Shown: positions 32,567 through 43,727 of the stretch, piece after piece | How the letters are laid out: each line of letters begins with the position of its first letter | Position numbering within the stretch: the first letter of the stretch is position 1 | Assembly: GCA_963920575.1 (NCBI GenBank) | Contig: OY986966.1 | Span: 23,713,717 to 23,777,716 of the forward strand | From: Narthecium ossifragum | Lineage: Eukaryota > Streptophyta > Magnoliopsida > Dioscoreales > Nartheciaceae | DNA: 64,000 nucleotides | Direction: 5' to 3' | Notes under the pieces: model-generated | Database searches by the model: none | Seen by the model: the letters and a program-made list of their open reading frames with translations, nothing else | Told to the model about the DNA's origin: nothing | Position numbers and translations under genes: made by a program

Positions 32567-33793
32567 TGTTAGCCAATATAATGGCTAACCAATCAATGAT
32601 CAATATGTCAGCATAATAAATATGGCCGAGAGACTTTCAAACCCAATTGAGCGATATCGCTCACAGATAAGATCATCACCCTAAGAAGGATATCGCTCAG
32701 AGAAGTTCATCGCCCAAAGAGAAGAATCATCAATCAAGAATGAAGATTGTTTCCACATAATGAAACCATCAATCAAGAGCGATGATGATTTAAGACCAAT
32801 AATATTGTTGACTAAGAACGATGATCTTCCTTACACAAGAAGTTTATCGACCAAAAGTGATCACAGGTTATCGGCCAAAGACTTAGTCCATTCATAGACA
32901 GGAAGATGTCAGCTTTGGACGATGAAGAAATGAAATAAGAGAGAACACCAATCAAGGAAGATGACGTTACATACACAAGTTCACCAACCCGACGCAACCG
33001 TCATCGGCCAGAAGCTTATCGCCCAGACGCAATCGTCATCGGCCAAAACATGATAAGGAAGAAACGAGAAAATATCGGAGAACATAGGACACGCGGCAAA
33101 TCAAGAATGAAAGACAGAAGATCGTGGAAAACGTACTCAGCAGAAGTTATCCAACTGCTCTAGTATAAATAATCTTCTTCTTTCACCATGTAACCTCTCA
33201 CACAAACCAAACACAAAGCATGCGTGCCTGGATTTCCTTCTGTTCTTTCATTATGTTTACTGTTCCTGTAAGTTGATTTCTTTAATGCAATGTCATTGTT
33301 TCTTTAATTACTAGTTAATCTTTCTTGCTTTAAATGGTTTAGATTACTGTTTTAGATGGATAATCTAGGTTTAGATAGTTCTGTTTCCTTATTCATTACT
33401 TAGAACTTTCTTTAATGTATTTCTTTGGATTAATTTAATATTAGGAGCCTTTATTTCATAGATTAGATTAAGTTAATGAATAGATTTAAATACGTTTTCC
33501 CTGGATTTAGTAATTTAGGTTGATCTTTAATATTTTCTTTAAATAATTTCGTAATCTTAGATAATTTAATGCTTTCAGTAAGTTAATTTAGATTATTTTA
33601 AATTAATCCTAATAATTAGATTTATTTAAATTATAAAATTAGGTCTAATCTAGGTTTCCATTTAACTTGACATCTCTGATTCGAACGTCGTTTGAAGGAG
33701 TAGAACTTAACTACAATCATTTGATACTTAAGTGTGGAATAGATTTTGACCTTAACTATTTGACCGGTCAACGGTTAGATTTCCGTTCTAACA
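32567..33793. repeat. Solo LTR (about 1.23 kb) in the minus-strand LINE
   Basis: Ends TGTTAG and CTAACA form a perfect inverted repeat. Flanks ctcgt (32562-32566) and ctcgc (33794-33798) agree at four of five bases, as expected of an aged target duplication. A TATA-like TAGTATAAATAATC near 33161 on the plus strand and GCGATATCGCTCA repeats near 32650-32700 are seen inside. LINE coding sequence lies on both sides. The family is unknown to me. Confidence 0.75.
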
Positions 33794-34310
33794 CTCGCCA
33801 AAGGAAATGGTGAACTCTTGGCCCTCCCGGAGACCTCCACACGTTGTTCCAAGCTTCCTCATTGCCATACTTGGATTGTTGGATTGCTTCCTGTGTATGT
33901 GTTAAATAAGCTGATTGTAAAATTACCAACCCAAAGCTACTGAGAGGCTAGCGGCTGCTATCTTCCTCACTGCACGCTATCCGTTCAATTGCTTCTGACA
34001 ATGAAGGGTGAAAGGACCTTTGTAAAGCATTGTCCTCTTAGCCGGGACAGTTGGGGAGAAGCGCACGTTGGATTTGCTAACATTCATTTCAAGGTCCGAA
34101 AGAAGTTTGAACCTTGCAGAGACTCATTCAATCTTCTTGTCTCCAAGCAGATAGTATTAGAAAAGACCAAGCAATCGTCAGCATAAAGCAAATGAGATAG
34201 AGAGAAGTCAAAGCTTTTGAACCTTCTTACTCCCTTGAACCCGGTTGTTGGATTCTTCAAAATTCTTAAAAGAACCTCAAGATTTGTTAAAAATAGATAT
34301 GATCATAGAA

Positions 34311-35727
34311 TAACCTCTTCTTCTTAGCTTTTGAGCTTGATTCTCGAATGATTTTGCTTAAGAATGGGCTTGATTGCTGGTGATAGATGTCGAGATGTTT
34401 CGATTATATTTCAGGCGGGGCATTGTCAACAGTTAGATATTCAGGGAAATATTATTGAATTATGATATTAGATTTTGATTATTATCATAATACAAAGTTC
34501 TAGGTATGTTATTAAGAGATAATTGTGGTTATATAAGGAGAAAGGAGAGATCAAGGGCTGTTAGTATTTATTGTTAATATTTATGACAGGGATTAAGAGC
34601 GAGGAAAAACAAGAAAATATAAAAGAGAGGAGATACAATTTTAAGGTGAAAAAACCTTCCAGCGAATTACTGTGGAGGGAAAAAAACCACATGAAGGGGA
34701 TTTCATTAATGAGACTCTTATAGAAGACTCACATCAATTTTCTCCCTTCCGTTCCTTTACGTTTTCACCTTCTTATATATTTTTTATGTCTCTTCGCTTT
34801 CTCTCAAGTCAAGCTCGCCCAAGCTTTCTTCCAAGGTTCCTTTACAGATCTATCTCTGTCACACATCGGTTCCCTATTCATCTCTCTCATAAGTCATATA
34901 TATCGGAAACGACGAGTAAAATATCTAAAGATAGTGCATACTGATTTGGATCAGTCTTAAATCAATCTATTGATTTGGATTAATCTCGCATCAATCTAGT
35001 TTAAATCATAGCACCGTTTAAGTTTAAATTACATTCAAACTTCAATTCCACTAGCTTCCAACGATGACATATCTCTAATGCCACGCCACTGCTTAATCAA
35101 CGGTCAACGCGTGCTTCATATTTCTTCATGCTACTCGCCAGCCGGTCGATCAAGGATTGGATCAACGCCTAACGATCCCCATGTAAATCGTCAACTGTCC
35201 ATCAACAACGCGCGCCGCTCGCAAGCACCTTGCACGCCGCCCTGCTCATCATGTGATCTCCGCATGCGCCTTTGCGCGCCCCGCGTGCTCACCTACCATG
35301 TTGAAACCCTCGTGCATGACCTCGCCGCCAATCTCATGACGAAGGATTTCCCACATTTATCAGTAGTACTTCTCAAAGAAAAAGATCAATATTTTCGTTA
35401 TTTTTGTAGCAGAAAGTTTTACAGTTTTTCTTGCCGCGGTGCTTTTTTCTTTCCTAGAAGAGCTTTAATTTTCTGTTACATTTTGGTGCAATGATTTTTC
35501 TTTCTTGGTAATTTGTTGACTATTCACCTCCTTTAATCAGTATGAGCTCTTTATTCCGTCAATATTTATCCGAATGTTTTGCTCGTCCATTGATCATTCA
35601 TCCCCGACGATCACGTGATGATACCAACGTCAAAAAAATTAACAATTTGTGAATTTCAATAGAATGAATTTTACATTTTAAGTGATACCATACATTGTCT
35701 GAATGCCAAAACAAGCTCAATCCACTC
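34311..35727. other. Unassigned DNA with LTR-like features
   Basis: I see no gene with a known domain. TGTCAACAG at 34428 and TTTGTTGAC near 35519 could be LTR ends, and GTTATATAAGG near 34528 could be a TATA box, but no target duplication fits. ORFs at 34672-34944 and 35078-35494 on the plus strand show no motif. Confidence 0.35.
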
Positions 35728-36740
35728 AAATCAATGTTAGGATCTAATATGAAAGAAGAAGAAGAATAAGAATAAGAAGAATACACATATGCAAGATTTT
35801 ACGTGGTTCATCTGATAATAGGTCTATGTTCACGGAATCGCTGGAGATCTTTTCACTATCTCAGAGGTAAAGAGCCAATTACATATTACATGTGACGGCA
35901 ACCCATATAAGCCCTTATGTATTATGGTTTCAACACAAAAGGTATAGAAAATTACATAAACTACCCGTATCAACAAATCTGAAATCCATTTATCTTAAGG
36001 GGCGCGCTGCCCCCAAAAACCTTCACCGGTGCTCTGCCTCGAGCCCCATGACCTGACTGAGCAGGTTCATCTCCACTCTGGCGCAGGGTAACGTGGACCT
36101 CTCTATGGGAGAGACAACCAGATTTCTCAAGAGGAGAAACCAAAAACCCTAGCTTTCATTAATCATCAAAAACTCTCTCTTACAAACCCTAAGTCCTCCT
36201 TTTATAAGTTTAAGGAGAGACCAGACCAACTCATACATGGACTCAACATAATCAACCTAATCCAAGTAGTAAATCCGGAATTCCAGAAGGAGAAAACCTA
36301 CTAGAAATAGGAAATTTGTTAAAAATAGAAAGGCCCGAACAAACTGCCTAAAAGAAAAGTTTTTCACTAAACCAAGATTTTAAGTCAAAGGAAAAAGAAT
36401 CTGGAAATTAAGAGGTCAAGGTAATGGAGAGATCTTCGATCTCCCATGATTCTTGACGGGCTCGTCGAGCCGGTCATTTCGACTGGTCGCACGCCCCGAT
36501 CGGACACTCGGATCGAAAGTTATGCCCATCCGATGATCGGGGTTGCCTGGAGATCTGAATTGGACGGATAGGGTCCGAACGTGTCCGGATCGGACTCGGT
36601 CAGGTCCGGGCTTTGTCCTGCATCTCACTGAGGTGCTGCTCCAGATCCCATTAACTCTACGTAATACGTCATAATCAGATTCACAACATGATTCGGAACA
36701 AACAGTATGGACAAACCCAATACTCAACGCTATGATATTA
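35728..36740. repeat. Degenerate copia-LTR-like sequence holding X solo LTR 1
   Basis: TGTTAGGATC at about 35730, then acgtggttcatctgataa, resembles copia LTRs of the kind with an ACGTGGTTC box. It resumes after the X LTR (from 36626) with gaggtgctgctccagatccc and ends near gcaaaaataat-type sequence at 36740. It is old, and the ends are unclear. Confidence 0.45.
36079..36625. repeat. X-family solo LTR, copy 1 (547 bp)
   Basis: It starts TGGCGCAGGGTAACGTG and ends GTCCTGCATCT, matching copy 3 (62678-63254) in reverse. Flanks cactc (36074-36078) and cactg (36626-36630) look like an aged duplication. It contains a GA-rich 5' part, gagagacaacc, then ttttataag-type sequence and a GC-rich 3' part. 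Confidence 0.7.
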
Positions 36741-37043
36741 TTTTTGCCCAAGTCAAAATGGGGGCCCTATCGCTGCAGTACGTACTCCAGCCAAACGTAA
36801 AAATCAGAGTCGAGTGGGAGCGAACGTGGACCTGATGCATTCAATACTATGAGTCCGAGTCGTCTATAATAATATTACTTTTCCTGTATTGGATTGTTTC
36901 GTCTATAACAAATAATGGATTGTTTTGTCTAGTCCAGCTCGGCACTTGTGGTTTTTTCGCGTGATCTTTTTTATCCGGTTAAAAAGTTATGTTTTCTTGC
37001 TCTTTTGTGATCTTTTTTATCTTTCTGCTCATCATTGGTTTTT
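36741..37043. other. Unassigned DNA
   Basis: T-rich intergenic DNA; I see no gene or element ends. Confidence 0.35.
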
Positions 37044-37640
37044 TTTTTATTTGATTAATTTAGCCGAAAGGCTAGATATAAACCATGCACAATTTACAAT
37101 ACTTATAATAAAACAACGTCCAAAGCTGCTGAATCATCGACTTCAGACCAAATAAAACTAACATCGCGTTGCCGACACCAACGAGCCACACCATCAGCCC
37201 ATCCATTACGCCCCCGCGGAATATACAAGAACGTTATTGAGCCGAACTCCAAAACCTGAGATCAAATCTCACAAACCAAACTTACGGACTCAAAATCCCA
37301 CGGTCTGCTGCCACGTAAAATGTCCACATCATATAAAGAGTCAGACTCTACAGTGATCCTACCTCGACCATCATCACTGGTTGGGTTTATTGTATTTCCT
37401 AAGAGAAACATAACTTCAATCCCCAAAAGAAAAAACAAACAACAAGGCTAATTAAACCTCAATTTTGTCAAATTTACCGTTGATTAGGACTTAATAAAAT
37501 GTTCTCCTGTGATCACATGGACTACAAACATGACTACAAGTTTTATATCACGCTGCCGAGCTATCCAGACACGAGGACCCGGAAGCTGAATTGTTAAAAC
37601 AACGCCTTCCATCCATTTCACATGACCTGAATATATATAT
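37044..37640 (-). pseudogene. LINE 3' end, RNase H tail only
   Basis: On the minus strand the sequence ends in AAAAAAAAAA after CTTTCGGCTAAATTAATC, like the other LINE tails here. Just upstream it reads LYIPRGRNGWADGVARWC, the end of a LINE RNase H domain. It is strongly 5'-truncated; the right limit near a (TA)n run at 37631 is approximate. Confidence 0.65.
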
Positions 37641-37655
37641 ATATATATATATATA
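37631..37655. repeat. (TA)n microsatellite
   Basis: About 12 TA units, at the edge of the LINE tail and a possible MITE fragment beginning gggctcatttggta. Confidence 0.9.
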
Positions 37656-37942
37656 GGGCTCATTTGGTATGGTATTAGCTGATTCTGAATCAAAGGATTT
37701 TGAGGTTAGAAAATATAAAAATAAAATAGTAATGATTTATTAAAATAAGAAAAAAATAGAATGATAATATTATATAAAATATAAATAAAATATGTAATAA
37801 TTACTTGAAATAGGTCGTAATAAGGTCACATAACATACGGCCATAAGGTGGCTATATACTACACAGTCGTAATAGGGGTGGTGCAGGGAAAACGTGAAAG
37901 CTTATTGTCGGGAGAGACAACCCTTTTCTCTATAGGAGAGAT

Positions 37943-40337
37943 TGTGAGGACCTGCCCCTCCATTCATGTGGCTTGTTGTTTACCCCAAGGGCAATTTGGG
38001 AAATTGCGCCTTGGCGGTCGATCCACACTGGGTGTGCACACACAGACCTTGTTTCGTGCATGTGTTTGTTAGAAAGGTTAGGTGGGACCTAGTTGGGATT
38101 TCTGGACTTGGGCCCGTTTTCTAGCCCAAGTTTGCACTTCTGGGCAGGGAGGATCGATCCTTTGGTCGTGGAGGATCGATCCTACCTGTGCCTGGAAGTC
38201 TTTGGCGGTGGCTTTCGGAGGACAGCCACGGCGATGGCCGTCGCTTCCCTTGTCAGGGGAGGGAAGACTTTCCCTCCCCTCCCCCAGCTTTTCCCCGCCT
38301 TCGCCGGCTTTCCCCGGCCTTACCCCGCCCCTTCCCCTCCTCCTTTCTCCTCTCTCTTCTTCCTTCTTCCCCGGGCTCTGCTTCCTCCCCTGTTCTGGCC
38401 GCCCCTTCTCCTCCTCCGTTCTCCCTCCTCCGGCCACCGTTCTTGGAGCTTGAAGGCTCGTTGGAACCGTGACGGCGTGAGGAAGATCCGTAGCTAGACT
38501 TTGGGGATCGAAGCTGCGTTGAAGAGGTAGGGTTCTCACTCAAAGCTCCGGCTGTTTTGAGGGTTTAAATCCGGTTTTGTTTTCCGGTGGATCTCCTTGT
38601 GGAGTTGTTGTTTCCCGGTTTTGAAGCCTTGAGTAGATTCGTGATGCTTAGATCTACCAGCCCACCAAGTTTGGTGAGTTTTGGTTGCGTCTTCCGGCGG
38701 TTCTCCGGCCGGAAGTACGCCGGAACCCATCAGGATCGATCCTCCTGGGAGGAAGGATCGGTCCTCTTGTGTTGGCGTGCTGCGCCTAGCAAATGATCGA
38801 TCTTCTTATGGGAGGAGATCGATCATGGGGCCTGGGTTAGCATGGTTACCCTTCATCCCGAGAATGATCGATCTTCATGGGAGGAAGGATCGATCTTCCT
38901 TGGTGCGACTGGAAGGGTGTCCTCTGTCATGAAAAAGATCGATCTTCCTGGGAGGAAGGATCGATCTTCTTTGTCTCGACAGTGAGGGACGCTCACTGTT
39001 ACTTAAGTGATCGATCCTTCCCTTGGTGATGATCGATCCTTTAGTAGCAGAGAGGGTTTTCATGGGTTTTGCCCGCGGGGCTTCGCATGTAAGCAGTTTT
39101 GACGGTTTTGCCCTTGGGGCTTCTATGCTTTCATCATGCTTGAATGTTTACTGCTTTGTGGTTAACCGAAGGAGTAATGAACCCTCGGGAATGTTTAGTA
39201 TAGCGGGGCCATGGGTTATGCCCCTTTATCGCTTTATGGTGAACCGAAGGAAGTCATGATCCTCGGGAGTGCTTAGAATAAATGGGCCGAAGGTGTGCCT
39301 TTGCTGTGTTGCATGTTACCGTTTTATTTAATATCCTGCCCTGCTTCATGTGCATTAGACATGCTAGGCTAGACTGGGTGGGGTTGACCCGTGAACTCCG
39401 GTGATCAATGACTAAGTGGTTGATGCCGTTACCCCGGTAAGGGTGTCCTACAATTAGCGTCCGGCCCACCCTGTATCAAGGACCGTCGGAGGTAGCCCAG
39501 TCCTCGAGCAGTGGCTATCGGAGGGACGTACGTTGGAAAGGAACCTTGGGGGGGGGGGGGGAAACATCGATGGGATCGATGGACTCCCTGGCTAGACTTA
39601 GTCTTGGGTCAGGAGTTAGGGGTCCTGTTGGCTCTGTGGCTTGGAGTACTGAGAGATGGTAGTCTTAACCACGGTCGTTCCGCCAAGTGTGGAGATCCCG
39701 CTTGGAGAAGGGTGTCCTACCAGTAGCGTCATGTCCACCATGTGTCAGGGATTGTCGGAGATGTCCACCCTTGAGCAGTGATTGTCGGAGGGGCGTACTT
39801 GGGATAGGAGTCCTTCGGGTTATAGACGGGATTTATGGGATCCTTGGCAAGGCTCGGTACTTGGCTCCAGAGTTGGTTCGTTTGGGTTTGCCTTCTTAGC
39901 GAGAGTGGTAGAGTAGGACCCTGCTGAGCTGTTGCTCATTCCTACCTGGACTGTGGTGTTTGCAGGTGTGGGTCCTCGTTCTCCTCCGGTGCTTCCCCAT
40001 CGGCAGTCTCGTGGCAGCGTGCCGGATCCTGACCATGTCTGAGGGTCAGGATGGCTTCGTTTGTGCTTTTTCGGAGACCCCGGTGGGTAGTGTAGCTTCT
40101 TTTTGGGGACTGTTGATCCCTTGTAGCTTGTTGTACTAAACTCTATTATTACTGTTTTGTAATAGTTGTTAATAGATGTTGTAGTTCTTCGCTTCCGCCT
40201 TGTGCCTGTGCTTGCAGTCAGCTGTTTCCGCCAGCTGTGCGTTAGTCTCAGCTGTTTCCGCCAGTTGATGCTAGTAGATGTAGGTTTTTCCCCTTGTGTC
40301 CCGGCCCGGTCTGGGTCCTGCGGGTCGGGGCGCGACA
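37943..40337 (+). repeat. Solo LTR B of the long gypsy family (2395 bp)
   Basis: It starts TGTGAGGACCTG and ends GGGGCGCGACA, so sense is plus. Flanks gagat (37938-37942) and gagac (40338-40342) agree at four of five bases. It has one octamer pair at 38152/38174 and five at 38734/38756, 38795/38817, 38866/38888, 38937/38959 and 39009/39031, every pair at 22 bp. It also has a run of 14 G near 39548. It lies inside X copy 2. Confidence 0.9.
38734..39038. repeat. Paired GATCGATC array in solo LTR B
   Basis: Five pairs, all with 22-bp start spacing (one octamer is GATCGGTC); pair starts are 61, 71, 71 and 72 bp apart, nearly the same layout as the Athila-like LTR at 4708-5007. A sixth pair stands alone at 38152/38174. 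Confidence 0.92.
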
Positions 40338-40679
40338 GAGACCACCAGAATTCTCAAAGAGGATAAATTACTCAAAGATTTATGGCTAAATTTTCAATTA
40401 GTACCCTGTAATTTGACCGATATTTTTATGTGGTCCTTATATTTCAAAAAGTTGCAATACAGACCCTCAAATTTAAGAATCTCTCTTATGTGGTCCGCCA
40501 CGTCAGCTTCCATCGAACGCCGTCAACCAGCTAACGGCAAACTAGCACACGTGGCCCATTTTTATCCACGTGGCCATTTTTAAACATATTTGGTCCGCCA
40601 CGTCATCTTCTCCCTCTTCTCTCTCTCTCTTCCGACCAGCTCACCGTCGATGCCCAGCCCCGACGGCGACGGCGACGTC

Positions 40680-40870
40680 GATGCCCAGATCACGTCCTCA
40701 ACAGCGGCGATGCGGCTCTTGAGCCGGTGCTCCGGGCCGAACCAGAACAGGCGCTGGAGGCGAACTCGTCGGCTCCATGGCCGAAACCGGCGGACGATCA
40801 GCTCGATGGCCTCTTCGAAGGCGGCGGCAAACTCGTCGGCCTCCCTGTAAGGGGCATCATCGCCATGGAG
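40680..40870 (-). pseudogene. Captured cytochrome P450 fragment (CYP86-clan-like) in the Pack-MULE
   Basis: On the minus strand about 60 residues read EADEFAAAFEEAIELIVRRF, then RLQRLFWFGPEHRLKSRIA and AVEDVI. The pattern FA.AFE.A.E....RF...W+..RL...G.E.RL...+A.V resembles the middle of plant CYP86-clan fatty-acid hydroxylases. There is no haem-binding Cys region and no I-helix, so it cannot be an enzyme. The rest of the surrounding ORF (40580-41272) is Pro/Ser/His-rich repeat translation. I judge family membership from memory of the pattern; another donor gene is possible. Confidence 0.5.
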
Positions 40871-40978
40871 GAGGTCAGAAGGTCGGAGGTCGTGATGGCG
40901 TTCGGGTGGATGTTGGGGGTGATGGGGATGGGGATCGGAGGATGGGATGGAGCTGGGGACGACGGGATCGAACGGCGG

Positions 40979-41890
40979 CGAGCTGGGATGGAGGTGGGAT
41001 GGACCCGGGATGGAGCTCGGAGGATGGGATGGAGCTGGGATGGAGGTGGGATGGACCCGGGATGGAGCTCGGAGGATGGGATGGAGCTCAGAGCTCGAGG
41101 ATAGGACCGACGACGTGCTTGGCGATGGGCTTGGCGGCGACCTCGCGTTGGATCCGACGGGATCGGATGGCATCGCGAAGAAGAGGAGGCGACGCGACGG
41201 GATCGGCCGATCGACGACTGACGGCGAGCGCTCGGGATCGGCGAGCTCGGGACGACGAGATCGGGACATCAAGCTCGGGACGGCGAGCTCGGGATGGCGA
41301 GATCAGGACAGCGAGATCAGGACGGCGACGGCGAGATCGGGTTGGCGATGGCGGGAAGGATCCGCGGCGAGCTAGGATGGAGGTGGGTCGGCGAGATCGC
41401 CGCCAAACCCATCACCACCTCGTCCAATCTCTAGGACATCGATGTCGGGACGACGACGATGAGATCGGGACGGCGACGGCGGGATGGATCCGAGGCAAGC
41501 TCGGATGGAGCTGGGATGGAGGTGGGACGGCGACATCGGATGGAGCTGGTTGGAAGAGAGAAGAGGGAGAAGAGCTCGGGACGGCGAGCTCGGGATGGCG
41601 AGATTAGGACGGCAAGATCGGGACGGCGACGGCGAGATCGAGGAGGCGAGCTCGGATGGAGCTGGGATGGAGGTGGGATGGCGACATCAGGGACGATGGT
41701 GAGCTGGTCCAAAGAGAGAAGTGGGAGAAGAGCTCGGGACGGCGAGCTTGGGATGGTGAGATCAGGACGGCAAGATCGGGACGGCGACGGCGAGATTGGG
41801 GAGGCGAGCTCGGATGGAGCTGGGATGGAGGTGGGACGGCGACATCAGGGACGATGGTGAGCTGGTCGGAAGAGAGAAAGGGAGAAGAGA
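40979..41890. repeat. GC-rich tandem repeats inside the Pack-MULE
   Basis: A 52-bp unit (agctgggatggaggtggg...) occurs twice at 40981-41084. A unit of about 158 bp (agctcgggacggcgagct...) occurs at 41573 and 41731 with a partial copy before. Open frames run long in several phases because of the composition, not because of coding. Confidence 0.8.
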
Positions 41891-42669
41891 GAGAGAGAAG
41901 AGGGAGAAGAGAGAGAGAAGAGGGAGAAGAAGATGCTGACTAGGTAAGTTTTTAAATAAAATATATGTAAAAATGGGCACGTGGATAAAAATGGGCCACG
42001 TGTGCTAGTTTGCCGTTAGCTGATTGACGGCGTTCGACGGAAGCTGACGTGGCGGACCACATAAGAGAGATTCTTAAATTTGATGGTCTGTATTGCAACT
42101 TTTTGAAATATAAGGACCACATAAAAATATCGGTCAAACTACATGGTACTAATTGAAAATTTAGCCAAGATTTATTAAGCAAAAAAACCACCCTAATTAC
42201 AAACCATAGAACTCCTTTTATAGGATAAGGAGAGACCAACTTACAAATGGATTTAAAACATGAGTTAAACTCAAACCCAATAACTAATGAATCAATCTGA
42301 ATTAAGAAAAGAAGAAAACGACTAGAAATAGAAAAATATGCTAAAAATAGTAAAGACTAATTACATGCCTAAAAAGAAAAGTTTTACACAAAAACGAAAA
42401 TTTAAGCAGTAAAGAAAAGGAATCTGGATCTTTGGAGGTTCAGGTCATGGAGAGATCTTCGATGAATATTGTCGGGCTCGTCGAGCCGATCGAAACGACT
42501 GGTCATGCGCCCCGATCGGACATCGGGGTCGAAACTTATGCCCATCCGACGGTCATAGTCATAAAGAGATCTTAGTCGGACTGAGTGAGTCCGAACACGA
42601 TCTGAACGCCTAGGATATCTTTTCGGATCGGACTCAGTCTGGCTTGGATTTGGACTTAGTCCTACATCA

Positions 42670-42769
42670 AAGATCCCATATCAGATGGGGCCATAAGGTG
42701 GCTATATACTACACGGTCGTAATAAGGTCCCATATCAGACGGGGCCGTAATGTGGCTATATACTACGCT
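42670..42769. repeat. Local repeat of about 60 bp
   Basis: gtggctatatactac with ggccRtaa before it occurs near 42690 and 42745, and a third time left of X copy 2 near 37845. The units also share cccatatcaga or cataacata. X copy 2 seems to have landed inside this short array. Confidence 0.65.
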
Positions 42770-43252
42770 TAGGGGTGGCAATTTGACCCGTAACCCGCGA
42801 ACCCGACCCGACCCGACCCGAATTTCACGGGTTTGGGTTTAGGGTATTCGGGTGCGGGTCGAAAACGGGTCGACCCGTCACCGACCCGCCAAAAACTGGG
42901 TCGGGTTCGGGTTAAGGAGGCTAACCCGCCTAACCCGTGACCCGTGACCCGTTAGTGACCTGTTTAGTGACCTAAACCTGACCCGTGACCCGTTAGTGAC
43001 CCGTTTAACCCGCCTAACCCGTGACCCGCCAAACCTCTCTCTTTAATTTTATCATTTAACCCACCAAACCCAACCCGACCCGACCCGTTTAATAAACGGG
43101 TTAGACGAGTCGAGTCGGGTTGACCCGTTTAAAAATGGGTCGAGTTCGGGTTGATAAAATCGACCTGTTTAATAAACGGGTCGGGTTCAAATTAACCTTT
43201 TGAATCGAGAAAATGGACCTCAATGACCCGTTGACCCGTTTTGTCACCCCTA
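42770..43252. mobile_element. TAGGGGTGGCA element with ACCCG repeats (483 bp)
   Basis: Ends TAGGGGTGGCAA and TTGTCACCCCTA are inverted repeats. Flanks actacgct (42762-42769) and gctgcgct (43253-43260) match at six of eight bases, both differences A/G, as for an aged 8-bp hAT-type duplication. The body is made of acccg, gggtcgggtt and gtttaataaacgggt units. It is non-coding. Confidence 0.75.
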
Positions 43253-43527
43253 GCTGCGCTCCATTAATATGAGAGCAAAGGAACCCCGAAATCCAATCGT
43301 TGGACGCTCTTTCTCTTTTGCAAGCTGTCAGGATAGCATCCAAGCCCCTATATTCTATTCTTCTTCCATCCAAGAGTAAGAGAGAGAAAGGACTACATAG
43401 TTATAGCCAGAGAGAGCAATGGGAAATAAGATGGAAGGAAAGGAGTGAAGCGGAAAGGAAGGTTGGTGAGGACCACCACGGCTGCAGAGTGCAGAGGGGG
43501 CGCGGTGCTCGAAGTCATCGGGCAGGG

Positions 43528-43727
43528 NNNNNNNNNNNNNNNNNNNNNNNNNNNNNNNNNNNNNNNNNNNNNNNNNNNNNNNNNNNNNNNNNNNNNNNNN
43601 NNNNNNNNNNNNNNNNNNNNNNNNNNNNNNNNNNNNNNNNNNNNNNNNNNNNNNNNNNNNNNNNNNNNNNNNNNNNNNNNNNNNNNNNNNNNNNNNNNNN
43701 NNNNNNNNNNNNNNNNNNNNNNNNNNN
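43528..43727. other. Assembly gap (200 N)
   Basis: Exactly 200 N between a GA-rich and a CT-rich stretch, about 1.1 kb before the LRP1-like start codon. It probably removes part of the promoter or 5' leader. Confidence 0.99.

Larger units (their letters stand above)
29128..34310 (-). pseudogene. L1-type LINE relic on the minus strand, split by two solo LTRs
   Basis: This is one decayed LINE in three blocks. The 3' block, 29128-29454, starts at an A run (T run on plus) and has the RNase H tail (ISRECNTRADSVTRACR). The middle block, 31885-32566, has RNase H (IQTDVSYDALSGYPAIGSV) and zf-RVT (RTCPRYNREPKTMAHAVFGC). The 5' block, 33794-34310, has reverse transcriptase with LSHLLYADDCLVFSNT near 34160-34210; the YADD active site is kept. 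Stops and shifts are frequent. Between blocks sit LTRs with target duplications (29455-31884 and 32567-33793), and the protein motifs continue across both. The 5' limit is approximate. Confidence 0.85.
40384..42166. mobile_element. Mutator-like non-autonomous element (Pack-MULE type)
   Basis: Long terminal inverted repeats of about 200 bp (40384 to about 40590 and about 41960-42166), starting GGCTAAATTTTCAATTAG. They are nearly identical by eye. A perfect 9-bp duplication, aagatttat, flanks it (40375-40383 and 42167-42175), which is diagnostic of Mutator-like elements. There is no transposase. The middle is very GC-rich and holds a P450-like coding fragment and tandem repeats. It is inserted in X copy 2, just right of solo LTR B. 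Confidence 0.92.
37879..42669. repeat. X-family solo LTR, copy 2, with two nested elements
   Basis: Starts TGGTGCAGGG and ends CCTACATCA. Without the inserts (37943-40337 and 40384-42166 with their duplications) it is about 600 bp and matches copies 1 and 3 throughout (tccttttataggataagg, cgagccgatcgaaacgac). I see no clear target duplication: agggg on the left, aagat on the right. It sits in a local repeat of about 60 bp. Confidence 0.75.

Noticed and set aside
34428..35520. LTR bounded by TGTCAACAG and TTTGTTGAC
   Set aside because: The right end lacks CA, and the 5-bp flanks do not match.
39548..39561. Run of 14 G as a structural signal
   Set aside because: A homopolymer of this length is often a sequencing or assembly effect.
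40580..41272. 230-aa minus-strand ORF in the Pack-MULE as a real protein
   Set aside because: Mostly Pro/Ser/His from GC-rich tandem repeats; only a short part has a protein-like pattern.
37879..42669. Target duplication for X copy 2
   Set aside because: agggg and aagat differ at three of five bases.
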